Assembly (NCBI GenBank): GCA_947499005.1
Contig: CANMML010000011.1
Span: 62,001-126,000 of the forward strand
Direction: 5' to 3'
From: an uncultured Aquimarina sp.
GTDB taxonomy: Bacteria > Bacteroidota > Bacteroidia > Flavobacteriales > Flavobacteriaceae
Length of the DNA: 64,000 nt
Below are positions 55,048 to 61,054 of the stretch, in pieces. Both the position numbers and the translations under genes were made by a program. The notes under the pieces were generated by a model. That model was not told where the DNA came from, made no database searches, and was given only the letters and a program-made list of their open reading frames with translations. How positions within the stretch are numbered: the first letter of the stretch is position 1; every line of letters starts with the position of its first letter.

Positions 55048-55500
55048 TTAGATTTTTGATACATAATAATTTAAGGCTTTCCTGATTCTTTTTGATAAAT
55101 CGTATGCATTTTTCTCATTTAGATCATTATTAGAAGTAAAATCCGAATAAATAAAGTACTTACCATCCAATGTCGCTCCACAGAGTAACAACCCAACGTC
55201 TTTTAGTATTTTATCACGCAATTCTTCTGCGTCTTGCATGTTTTTTGTTCTAATTATCCGACTAGTTATATTAGGTGTTTGTGTATAATCAACAATAAAG
55301 TTCCATCCTTTAACTTTAGTTATTTCATAATCATCTTCTTTCTCCGCTTTAGGTGTTGGGAAATGTAAAAACCAATCTTTAACTAAAGCCCAACCAATCG
55401 CTGGACTTAAATAAGAGCTCCCTTCTTTTTTTTTGATTATCTCTGGGCCAGAAATTTTAAGCCCCAAAACAGTTGGGGCTTTATGTTTTTTTTTACTCAT
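55048..55500 (-). CDS. Hypothetical phage protein, 150 aa
   Basis: Contains WALVKDWFLHFPTPKAEKEDD near 37-57 and a C-terminal part with DVGLLLCGATLDGKYFIYSDF near 100-120. No family recognised. A second AAGCCCC...GGGGCTT hairpin lies inside the first 15 codons (about 55462-55484), coding APTVLGLK; this mirrors the hairpin at the 3' end. Confidence 0.6.
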   Translation of the reverse strand: MSKKKHKAPTVLGLKISGPEIIKKKEGSSYLSPAIGWALVKDWFLHFPTPKAEKEDDYEITKVKGWNFIVDYTQTPNITSRIIRTKNMQDAEELRDKILKDVGLLLCGATLDGKYFIYSDFTSNNDLNEKNAYDLSKRIRKALNYYVSKI

Positions 55501-56047
55501 CTTCTTCTGTTATTTCACATACATAAGCAACAGGCACTTCATTGCTATAACCACAAACAAGTGTGTTATTAAGCCCTATTTCATTCCTTCTACTTGTATA
55601 TGTATTACCACTATATAATTCAATAACTTTATCTAAGTTATTTGGGTCATTGTTAGTGTAGAATTGAACATGATTACCAACAACTTTATTGTCCTCGAAA
55701 GCTTTTTTGAATTCTTTTCTCATGTTTTCCATGTCGGAAAGATAAGATTCTATATCAATTTCAAAGTTTTCAAAATGGTAATACCAGTCATCATCATTCC
55801 CGTAAACGGCTTTTGGGTAGAAGTCATTCCAACGGTCGTAATAGTAGTTTTTCAATTCCGCCTTTAGTCCTTTTTGAGATAACTTTTCATTTATCTGCTC
55901 TAATTCTTTCTCTCCTTCAATTACTGTGTCAGATTCCAAATTAATAACAAGACCTTCATTTTTTACTTCCCAATCGAAATTTTTATTAAAAAATAATTCT
56001 AATTCGTTTTCAAAAGCTTCTTGTGAGATTGTTTTTAAAGTGTTCAT
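55493..56047 (-). CDS. Hypothetical acidic phage protein
   Basis: 184 aa, net acidic, with AFENELELFFNKNFDWEVKN near 11-30 and FYTNNDPNNLDKVIELYSG near 130-148. No known family. Its promoter (TATATTTG at 56091-56098) is overlapped by an inverted repeat, so its expression is probably repressed in lysogeny. Small, acidic and early-expressed proteins often counter host functions, but nothing specific is visible. Confidence 0.62.
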   Translation of the reverse strand: MNTLKTISQEAFENELELFFNKNFDWEVKNEGLVINLESDTVIEGEKELEQINEKLSQKGLKAELKNYYYDRWNDFYPKAVYGNDDDWYYHFENFEIDIESYLSDMENMRKEFKKAFEDNKVVGNHVQFYTNNDPNNLDKVIELYSGNTYTSRRNEIGLNNTLVCGYSNEVPVAYVCEITEEDE

Positions 56048-56090
56048 CGTTTTAAATTTTAATTATTAATATTCGATTGTTTCAACACTT

Positions 56091-56121
56091 CAAATATACA
56101 ACATTGTTGCACATATGCAAC
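56091..56121 (-). promoter_or_regulatory. Promoter with operator for the 184-aa gene
   Basis: Minus-strand TATATTTG (56091-56098) with an inverted repeat GTTGCA-n4-TGCAAC (56106-56121) located between the -7 and -33 positions, where a bound repressor would block RNA polymerase. Confidence 0.6.
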
Positions 56122-56188
56122 AGTAAATATTAAATACTCGGTGAAATACAATAAATTTTAACATTTAAAAGAAAAAGCAGATAATAAC

Positions 56189-56219
56189 AAGTATATGCCA
56201 TTGAAACGAGCATATACTT
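56189..56219 (-). terminator. Inverted repeat, possible terminator
   Basis: AAGTATATGC (56189-56198) and GCATATACTT (56210-56219) pair perfectly around an 11-nt loop; no strong T-run, so weak as a terminator. Lies after the DnaJ-type zinc finger gene. Confidence 0.45.
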
Positions 56220-56266
56220 TAGGTACATTGTAGCACATTAAAACGATGCCACAATAGCGTGTATAG

Positions 56267-56482
56267 TTAACTTTCTAAAATTACATTGTAATTCAACGGT
56301 AGGTTGTTTTTTACATTGTACACTCTTTGTAGTTGCTTTCTTACTGATTCCCGTCCTGTTCCGTCGCAAGCCTTACAATCATCTCCCCAAGTATAACCTG
56401 TGCCTTCACAAAATTCACAAGCGTCTTTTCTCTTAGTTTTCACTCCGTTTGGAACGCCTTTTTTTCTACCTCTTTTCTGCAT
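56267..56482 (-). CDS. Small protein with DnaJ-type zinc finger
   Basis: 71 aa with two CxxCxGTG repeats, CEFCEGTGY (23-31) and CKACDGTGR (36-44), as in the cysteine-rich domain of DnaJ. Basic N-terminus (QKRGRKKGVPNGVKTKRKD). Probably a small zinc-binding accessory protein; no J-domain is present. Confidence 0.72.
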   Translation of the reverse strand: MQKRGRKKGVPNGVKTKRKDACEFCEGTGYTWGDDCKACDGTGRESVRKQLQRVYNVKNNLPLNYNVILES

Positions 56483-56524
56483 GGTAATTTTTTAAAGCTA
56501 ATTATACACAACGCAACATTATGC

Positions 56525-57040
56525 TTAATATTTGAAATCAGTCCAATGGATTAATTTTCCTTTAAAATCTTCATCAAACCATTCTATAAAATCATTAGTC
56601 GAATCAAAGCCATCGTTTTTTGCTATTTCATCTACTGTAAAGGATGAAGATGCTATTTTACAATTAACCAAAATAACTTCTCCCTGAAGAACTTGATCAA
56701 TATATATAGATACAATTGTTCTATCTTTTACAACCAGGTACTTTATTTCAAAAGATTGGATGCGTTTCACTAACAAAACAGGAGCGAACTGAAACCTGTT
56801 TTTTGTTTGATTATTTATTGCAAAATGAATCTTATTACCAACCTTCCATCTATTTGGAGTGTCTTTTCTTATAGTGTGTATTTTAGCATTTATAGACCCA
56901 TATTTTTCCCAATTAAACCCATATTTGAAAGTAGCATCACATAGTTCTTGAGTAATTTCGTGATCTTCTATTCCTTTCCAAATTTTCTCAACAAATAGAG
57001 TTGGTTTATTATCGATTTTAGTAACAAATCCTAGTGTCAT
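56525..57040 (-). CDS. ASCH-domain-like phage protein
   Basis: 171 aa from ATG 57040 (MTLGFVTKIDNKPTLFVEKI), preferred over the upstream in-frame Met because it matches related phage proteins. KIHTIRKDTPNRWKVGNKIHF near 53-73 is the ASCH/PUA-like pattern often seen in Bacteroidota phages. ASCH domains bind RNA or nucleotides; the role here is unknown. Confidence 0.72.
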   Translation of the reverse strand: MTLGFVTKIDNKPTLFVEKIWKGIEDHEITQELCDATFKYGFNWEKYGSINAKIHTIRKDTPNRWKVGNKIHFAINNQTKNRFQFAPVLLVKRIQSFEIKYLVVKDRTIVSIYIDQVLQGEVILVNCKIASSSFTVDEIAKNDGFDSTNDFIEWFDEDFKGKLIHWTDFKY

Positions 57041-57160
57041 AATAAAAAAAGCATAATACCATGTATATGTCATGGCTGTTAAAGGTTGTTGTTAGCTCCA
57101 TTCGCAAGGGCTGAGCCACGCCCATATACAATCGCACATTGTCGGTAATTCTCAATATCT

Positions 57161-57988
57161 CTATTTATTTAATAGTGACTTTATCTTATCAACTATAAAT
57201 TCAGCTCCTGCTTGCCTTCCTTGTCCGTAATCACCTGGTTCTCCTAAATGACTTTCATAAACCCATTCTTTTAAAAGGTTTTCTGTAAGCAAAGTACTTA
57301 AATCAAAATTCAACGGGGTATTAGGATCAGGATTACCATTGACAGTTATAGTAGCTGGCTCTTCACCATTTGAAGCTGCTACTATTTTAGGAGCGTTTTC
57401 TTTATCTATACTGTAATTTTGTTTCGGCGGATTGACAACGAAATCACTATCTGTAATTTGTTTGAAATATTCTGTAAAATCGAAGTTTTGAGCATGCTTT
57501 AAATCATCATTTAAAATGATATAAGGACGAATTAAATCCCTAACATCTTCAACGGTATCTAAATCTATATAAGGAATAGTGGTTATAAATTCAAAAATAC
57601 CATGCGGATCTTTATCACCATCATTTAAATCCACTACCATATCGACTTTTAAGTAGTTTGTGGGGCATGTATGTTCTTCATAGAAATACTTTTTGTTTTC
57701 TAAATCTAACTCACCATTAAAGTACATATCTTCGAAAATGATTAAAGCATTATCTTTTCTTAGCATAGTGAGGCATTTGTCTTTTTTCCCGTCTGTTTTT
57801 TCTATGTATACATTTTTACCTATTACTTTGCCCTTATAAGCGTTTCCGCATTCATCACAATACCATGGGCCAAAAGTTGTATGTTGTTTACCGTCGTTAA
57901 AAAGGTGACTTACTTGATTTGATTTGCTGCCACAATGAGGACAATTAATAAAATGTTTGGTTTCTACAGTTGTATTTACTTTTTCCAT
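57161..57988 (-). CDS. Hypothetical zinc-ribbon phage protein
   Basis: 275 aa with an N-terminal zinc ribbon (CPHC at 16-19, CDEC at 44-47), followed by a mixed domain (MVVDLNDGDKDPHGIFEFI) and a C-terminal tail with LGEPGDYGQGRQAGAEFIVD. It begins 2 nt after the cassette C protein gene and is probably coupled to it. Confidence 0.65.
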   Translation of the reverse strand: MEKVNTTVETKHFINCPHCGSKSNQVSHLFNDGKQHTTFGPWYCDECGNAYKGKVIGKNVYIEKTDGKKDKCLTMLRKDNALIIFEDMYFNGELDLENKKYFYEEHTCPTNYLKVDMVVDLNDGDKDPHGIFEFITTIPYIDLDTVEDVRDLIRPYIILNDDLKHAQNFDFTEYFKQITDSDFVVNPPKQNYSIDKENAPKIVAASNGEEPATITVNGNPDPNTPLNFDLSTLLTENLLKEWVYESHLGEPGDYGQGRQAGAEFIVDKIKSLLNK

Positions 57989-57990
57989 CG

Positions 57991-58254
57991 TTAAGCAGTT
58001 TTAAGTTTGTTAGTTAAGTTTTCGTGGTGAAGATTTTCAATTTTCTGTAATACAAGATAAACATAAGATACTTTATCTAATTCGATCATGTCTCGATCGA
58101 TACAGAAAGCAGCTAAGAAAAAGGTGTGTCGGAAGCCTTCTAAAACTTCTTTAGTTTCTAATCCTGAAACTAGTTCGAGTAATTCTTTTTGGGCGGGTGT
58201 AACCTGTACACTTTCTGTGTGTAGGTTTTTGGGGTCGTTTTCTGGGTGTCGCAT
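57991..58254 (-). CDS. TPAQ-family small phage protein, copy C
   Basis: 87 aa from ATG 58254; the frame is open 62 codons further into the leader and beyond but that part is not protein-like. TPAQ at 19-22 (VQVTPAQKELLELVSGLE), then helices FRHTFFLAAFCIDRDMIEL and YVYLVLQKIENLH. The most diverged of the four. It leads into the 275-aa zinc-ribbon gene (gap 2 nt). Confidence 0.75.
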   Translation of the reverse strand: MRHPENDPKNLHTESVQVTPAQKELLELVSGLETKEVLEGFRHTFFLAAFCIDRDMIELDKVSYVYLVLQKIENLHHENLTNKLKTA

Positions 58255-58284
58255 AGGAAAACAGTTTATAGTTAATAAAATAAG

Positions 58285-58415
58285 AGCGTAGCTCCCTCTT
58301 GAGTTGCGACACCCACTAATTGCAGAGCAAATAGAATCGAGAGAAACTACGCCTATAACGTATAAAAAAATAAAAAGTCTTGACGGATTTACTCTGTCAA
58401 TTAATAGATGTCGCA
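58285..58415 (-). ncRNA. Pseudoknotted RNA leader, cassette C
   Basis: Follows TATATTTG (58419-58426). P1 pairs TGCGACA (58409-58415) with TGTCGCA (58305-58311); a second helix pairs AATTGaCAG (58394-58402) with CTGCAATT (58318-58325). GCGTAG inside P1 (58347-58352) pairs with CTACGC beyond it (58286-58291), extended by several G-U pairs. Sequence is unlike A, B and D but topology is the same. Ends about 31 nt before the start codon. Confidence 0.62.
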
Positions 58416-58418
58416 TGT

Positions 58419-58426
58419 CAAATATA
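58419..58426 (-). promoter_or_regulatory. TAnnTTTG (-7) box of cassette C
   Basis: Minus-strand TATATTTG, 3 nt before P1. Confidence 0.5.
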
Positions 58427-58457
58427 CAATTTATTTTCATTTACTAGTTAAAATAAA

Positions 58458-58534
58458 AAACCGACAATAGGGGCTATGTGTCATTCCGCTATCGCTACAC
58501 GACCCACTACATAGCCCTCGCCCATTATCGGTTA
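58458..58534 (-). terminator. Long imperfect hairpin after zinc-ribbon gene
   Basis: Outer arms AACCGACAATAGGG and CCCATTATCGGTT with inner arms GGGCTATGT and ACATAGCCC. On the minus strand it covers the stop codon of the 65-aa gene and ends in a TTTTTTATTTT run, so it likely terminates that gene and isolates cassette C. Confidence 0.7.
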
Positions 58535-58729
58535 TGCTGATAACTGCTCTTTATTTTCTTCTGTATTTCGTAATTTCCAAACAGCCATTAGCGTGTTTTC
58601 TTTATTACAACATTTGCATCGACTTACGGTTAATGTAGTTGTCTTTCTGGTTGTTTTCTCTGTTACTGTAACGGCTTCTTTTGATCCGCAATGTGTACAG
58701 GTGAATTTCTCTTTTGATTCGATTGACAT
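58532..58729 (-). CDS. Small zinc-ribbon protein
   Basis: 65 aa with CTHC near 11-14 and CKCC near 38-41 (CxxC pairs), a short zinc ribbon with Thr-rich strands between (TVTEKTTRKTTTLTVSR). Typical of small phage DNA-metabolism accessory proteins; function unknown. Confidence 0.65.
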   Translation of the reverse strand: MSIESKEKFTCTHCGSKEAVTVTEKTTRKTTTLTVSRCKCCNKENTLMAVWKLRNTEENKEQLSA

Positions 58730-58764
58730 TGTCTCTTTTTTAAATTAGTACTTATGCAACACCT

Positions 58765-59334
58765 CTAACATAAATCCGATATGGTATTAATGTCTATCGC
58801 TAGGCCTTTAGGTATTAAATCAAATACATCTATGTGCCACTCAAATAGCTTGTTAAACATATCTAATTGAAATCCGATCCCTAACACTGCTTTAGATGTA
58901 TCGTTTCTTTTGCCAAACCTTCTTAGTTCTGGATTATATGTAAATGAGTATATATAATCACCTATATTAGTCGTTTCAACCAAATATTTTAAACAGAAAT
59001 CCTCTCTTTCCAATGAGGGGTATTTATTGTTTTTTATAGAAATAACTTTATCTACAAATTTAATTTTGTAAAAATTATTTGTTTTATCAAATGAATTTGT
59101 TTCATCCAGCTCATGAATTTTTTTAAGGGGTATAAACTTTTTCGAATCGACTTCAATTTCTTCTATTAAACAAGACAAAGGTCTTAATACGGGCTTATCA
59201 ACATCGCTAATTAAAATAGATACTAAGTTTTGAGTAGTTAATTCGTTTACTTTCCATTTATTGTTTGAATTCTTATAAGCTGTTTGTAAACTATATGGCA
59301 AATACGGCGCTAAGTGTTTTATTTCTAATTTCAT
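58765..59334 (-). CDS. Hypothetical phage protein, 189 aa
   Basis: Starts KLEIKHLAPYLPYSLQTAYK and ends FEWHIDVFDLIPKGLAIDIN. Similar proteins occur in many Bacteroidota mobile elements, from memory, without a known role. Overlaps the next gene upstream by 4 nt. Confidence 0.65.
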   Translation of the reverse strand: MKLEIKHLAPYLPYSLQTAYKNSNNKWKVNELTTQNLVSILISDVDKPVLRPLSCLIEEIEVDSKKFIPLKKIHELDETNSFDKTNNFYKIKFVDKVISIKNNKYPSLEREDFCLKYLVETTNIGDYIYSFTYNPELRRFGKRNDTSKAVLGIGFQLDMFNKLFEWHIDVFDLIPKGLAIDINTISDLC

Positions 59335-59534
59335 GGTTTTATGAAGTTGGTTGTTGGCAGTGTTATTTTAGTTATTATCCGCATGCCATCGGGATAAATA
59401 ATTTGATAATTCTCTCCAAACCCTCTACACTCGGCTTCATGTTTTTTCATTTCTTCGTGGCTTAGATTATCAAATACTCGTGTGTTTGTCAGTACCTTGT
59501 ACTTTCTGGGATTCTGGTTGAATTCTTTTTTCAT
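59331..59534 (-). CDS. Small hypothetical phage protein, 67 aa
   Basis: From ATG 59534 (MKKEFNQNPRKYKVLTNTRV); an in-frame Met lies 7 codons upstream. Overlaps the preceding gene by about 65 bp in another frame and the next by 4. No family recognised. Confidence 0.5.
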   Translation of the reverse strand: MKKEFNQNPRKYKVLTNTRVFDNLSHEEMKKHEAECRGFGENYQIIYPDGMRIITKITLPTTNFIKP

Positions 59535-59757
59535 AAATGATTTGATATAGTTCATGTATCTTTTTCCACCATTTATCGCCTTTGGCGTCGAAGGTTTCTT
59601 CTATATATTTTCGGGTGAATTTTGAAACCAAAGGAAAATCTACATCGGTATGAAACTCTACTATCAATTTCACTTTTCGGTAGAGTATAGGGTCAGGATG
59701 AATAAATACCCCTCGCTTCATACATTCAGACATATATTTCCCTTGGTCTTTGTTCAT
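59470..59757 (-). CDS. Small hypothetical phage protein, 95 aa
   Basis: MNKDQGKYMSECMKRGVFIH at the start, then a helical part with KFTRKYIEETFDAKGDKWWK. Overlaps the 67-aa gene downstream in a different frame. It begins 1 nt after the KilA-N stop. No family recognised. Confidence 0.55.
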   Translation of the reverse strand: MNKDQGKYMSECMKRGVFIHPDPILYRKVKLIVEFHTDVDFPLVSKFTRKYIEETFDAKGDKWWKKIHELYQIIYEKRIQPESQKVQGTDKHTSI

Positions 59758-59758
59758 T

Positions 59759-60298
59759 TTAGAAAAGCTTTAGTTGATTTCTAATCGCTTTACTTTTATC
59801 CTTCTTAGCCTCATTAAACGATTTTTCTGCAAAGAAGTAATCAACAACATCTTGTTTATCAGGATTATTGGTTGTTAGAAGCTTTCTTTTTAAAGATTTC
59901 ATCTCTTTTTCGGCTTCTTCTTGGCGTGCATGTGCTTCCCAATGCTTTTTATAATTGCCGAAAATTAGATTATCTATAGTGTCAAAAACCCATATTTCAA
60001 AATCTACATCTAACCAAGCTGCAAATTTTAACGCTAATGGTCTTAGCATTAATGTTCCTGCTTTTTTGTTCGATTTCACTAGATAATCTTCATTATAATG
60101 ATGGGAATTACCATCATTATTTAATTTTTCTAGTTTACATTTTAGGTAATTTTTGGTGCTGTTTAGTTTTAAAAATTCTCTAACATCCTTGTTGAAAATT
60201 TTAGCCATTTCCGTAGCATTCACCATTACATTATCATCCAATGGATTCAGTAAAAACTGGATTGCTGTTTCTTGATAAATAAATTCTAGTGTTTTCAT
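59759..60298 (-). CDS. KilA-N domain protein
   Basis: 179 aa. KilA-N features: NVMVNATEMAKIFNKDVREFL near 23-43 and LMLRPLALKFAAWLDVDFEI near 83-102, then a charged C-terminal coiled region. KilA-N domains bind DNA and are common in large phages. Its start overlaps the stop of the cassette D protein (TAATG), so translation is coupled. Confidence 0.82.
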   Translation of the reverse strand: MKTLEFIYQETAIQFLLNPLDDNVMVNATEMAKIFNKDVREFLKLNSTKNYLKCKLEKLNNDGNSHHYNEDYLVKSNKKAGTLMLRPLALKFAAWLDVDFEIWVFDTIDNLIFGNYKKHWEAHARQEEAEKEMKSLKRKLLTTNNPDKQDVVDYFFAEKSFNEAKKDKSKAIRNQLKLF

Positions 60299-60561
60299 TA
60301 GTTCTCGTTTTTAATGTTTTCGATAAGTTTTTCTAGGTAGATTTCTTGAACAGCCCATTGAAGCTGTAGGGTAAGTAACGATGCGTAATCGTCTTTAAGG
60401 TCGGTTTCACTAACGTAGTGTGTAGCGAGTAGGTAAGTGGTTTGTAAAGCCTGGTAATAATCTTCGGCTTCTAAATGATCGAGTTGGCGCAATAGTCGTA
60501 ATTGCGCAGGAGTAACTGCTACCAATTCGGTAGGGGTTACAAATTCTTTTTTTCGGTGCAT
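60298..60561 (-). CDS. TPAQ-family small phage protein, copy D
   Basis: 87 aa from ATG 60561, equivalent to the start in the other copies; the frame is open 52 codons into the leader. TPAQ at 17-20 (VAVTPAQLRLLRQLDHLEA), then YQALQTTYLLATHYVSETDL and LTLQLQWAVQEIYL. Coupled to the KilA-N gene downstream. Leader at 60582-60706. Confidence 0.8.
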   Translation of the reverse strand: MHRKKEFVTPTELVAVTPAQLRLLRQLDHLEAEDYYQALQTTYLLATHYVSETDLKDDYASLLTLQLQWAVQEIYLEKLIENIKNEN

Positions 60562-60581
60562 TTCAAAAAAGTATTTGTACG

Positions 60582-60706
60582 CGAGATTACCCTTAGGGTT
60601 GCACCAACGTTCTAGGAACGGAGTTACAGTCCTTTCGGATATGCTACCCTTAGGTAATCTCTTATCGTTATGTAATGTTTTCGGATTTCTCCTAAAACGT
60701 TGGTGC
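60582..60706 (-). ncRNA. Pseudoknotted RNA leader, cassette D
   Basis: Follows TATGTTTG (60711-60718). P1 pairs GCACCAACGTTTTAGG (60691-60706) with CCTAGAACGTTGGTGC (60601-60616), 16 pairs with one G-U. GAGATTACC inside (60653-60661) pairs with GGTAATCTC beyond P1 (60583-60591). Two GNRA hairpins: GGA-GAAA-TCC and TCC-GAAA-GGA. Ends about 21 nt before the start codon. Confidence 0.72.
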
Positions 60707-60710
60707 GATA

Positions 60711-60718
60711 CAAACATA
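60711..60718 (-). promoter_or_regulatory. TAnnTTTG (-7) box of cassette D
   Basis: Minus-strand TATGTTTG, 4 nt before P1; -33 element unclear. Confidence 0.55.
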
Positions 60719-60738
60719 CAAATATTTTTTAAGAAATG

Positions 60739-61038
60739 TTAAAACGGCAAATCGTCCAATTCCGACTGACTAGCAGGTTGCATTTTGTTTTTATCTTCCC
60801 AAATGCGACCATTGCCTAGAAATACACGGTTTACGGTACCCCCCCCTTTTTTTATTTCGACTTCTTCTTTGGTTAGGGGTAAAGACACCGAAAAATCATT
60901 GTCGTATTTATCCGTTTCGTCGTAATCGTATGTACTTAAGTTCAAGTACATTTTGCCGTTTTCGTGTTTTAATATTCTTTCTTTTGGGATTTCTGATAAA
61001 CAGATACTCATGGTGCGATTTCTTCCTTGTTTTGACAT
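60739..61038 (-). CDS. SSB-like small phage protein
   Basis: 99 aa ending in the acidic tip DDLPF, the C-terminal peptide by which single-strand DNA-binding proteins recruit replication partners. The body has one OB-like set of strands (MYLNLSTYDYDETDKYDNDF) and a poly-Gly linker-like GGGT. Shorter than a full SSB, so it may be a reduced SSB or a replication accessory. Next to the primase-helicase gene (gap 16 nt). Confidence 0.62.
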   Translation of the reverse strand: MSKQGRNRTMSICLSEIPKERILKHENGKMYLNLSTYDYDETDKYDNDFSVSLPLTKEEVEIKKGGGTVNRVFLGNGRIWEDKNKMQPASQSELDDLPF

Positions 61039-61054
61039 TTTATAAAAGTTTTAA

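Noticed and set aside
58458-58534. Sixth member of the pseudoknot RNA family
   Set aside because: It is a simple nested hairpin with mismatches and a T-run, without a strand that pairs outside the stem; a terminator explains it better.
60562-60717. N-terminal extension of the TPAQ proteins into the leader
   Set aside because: The frames are open upstream in all copies but the extra sequence is different in each, not protein-like, and overlaps paired RNA strands.
60298-60718. Type III toxin-antitoxin (ToxIN-like) locus
   Set aside because: The RNA is a pseudoknot upstream of a gene, which is suggestive, but there are no tandem RNA repeats, the proteins are only 87 aa and do not resemble ToxN endonucleases.
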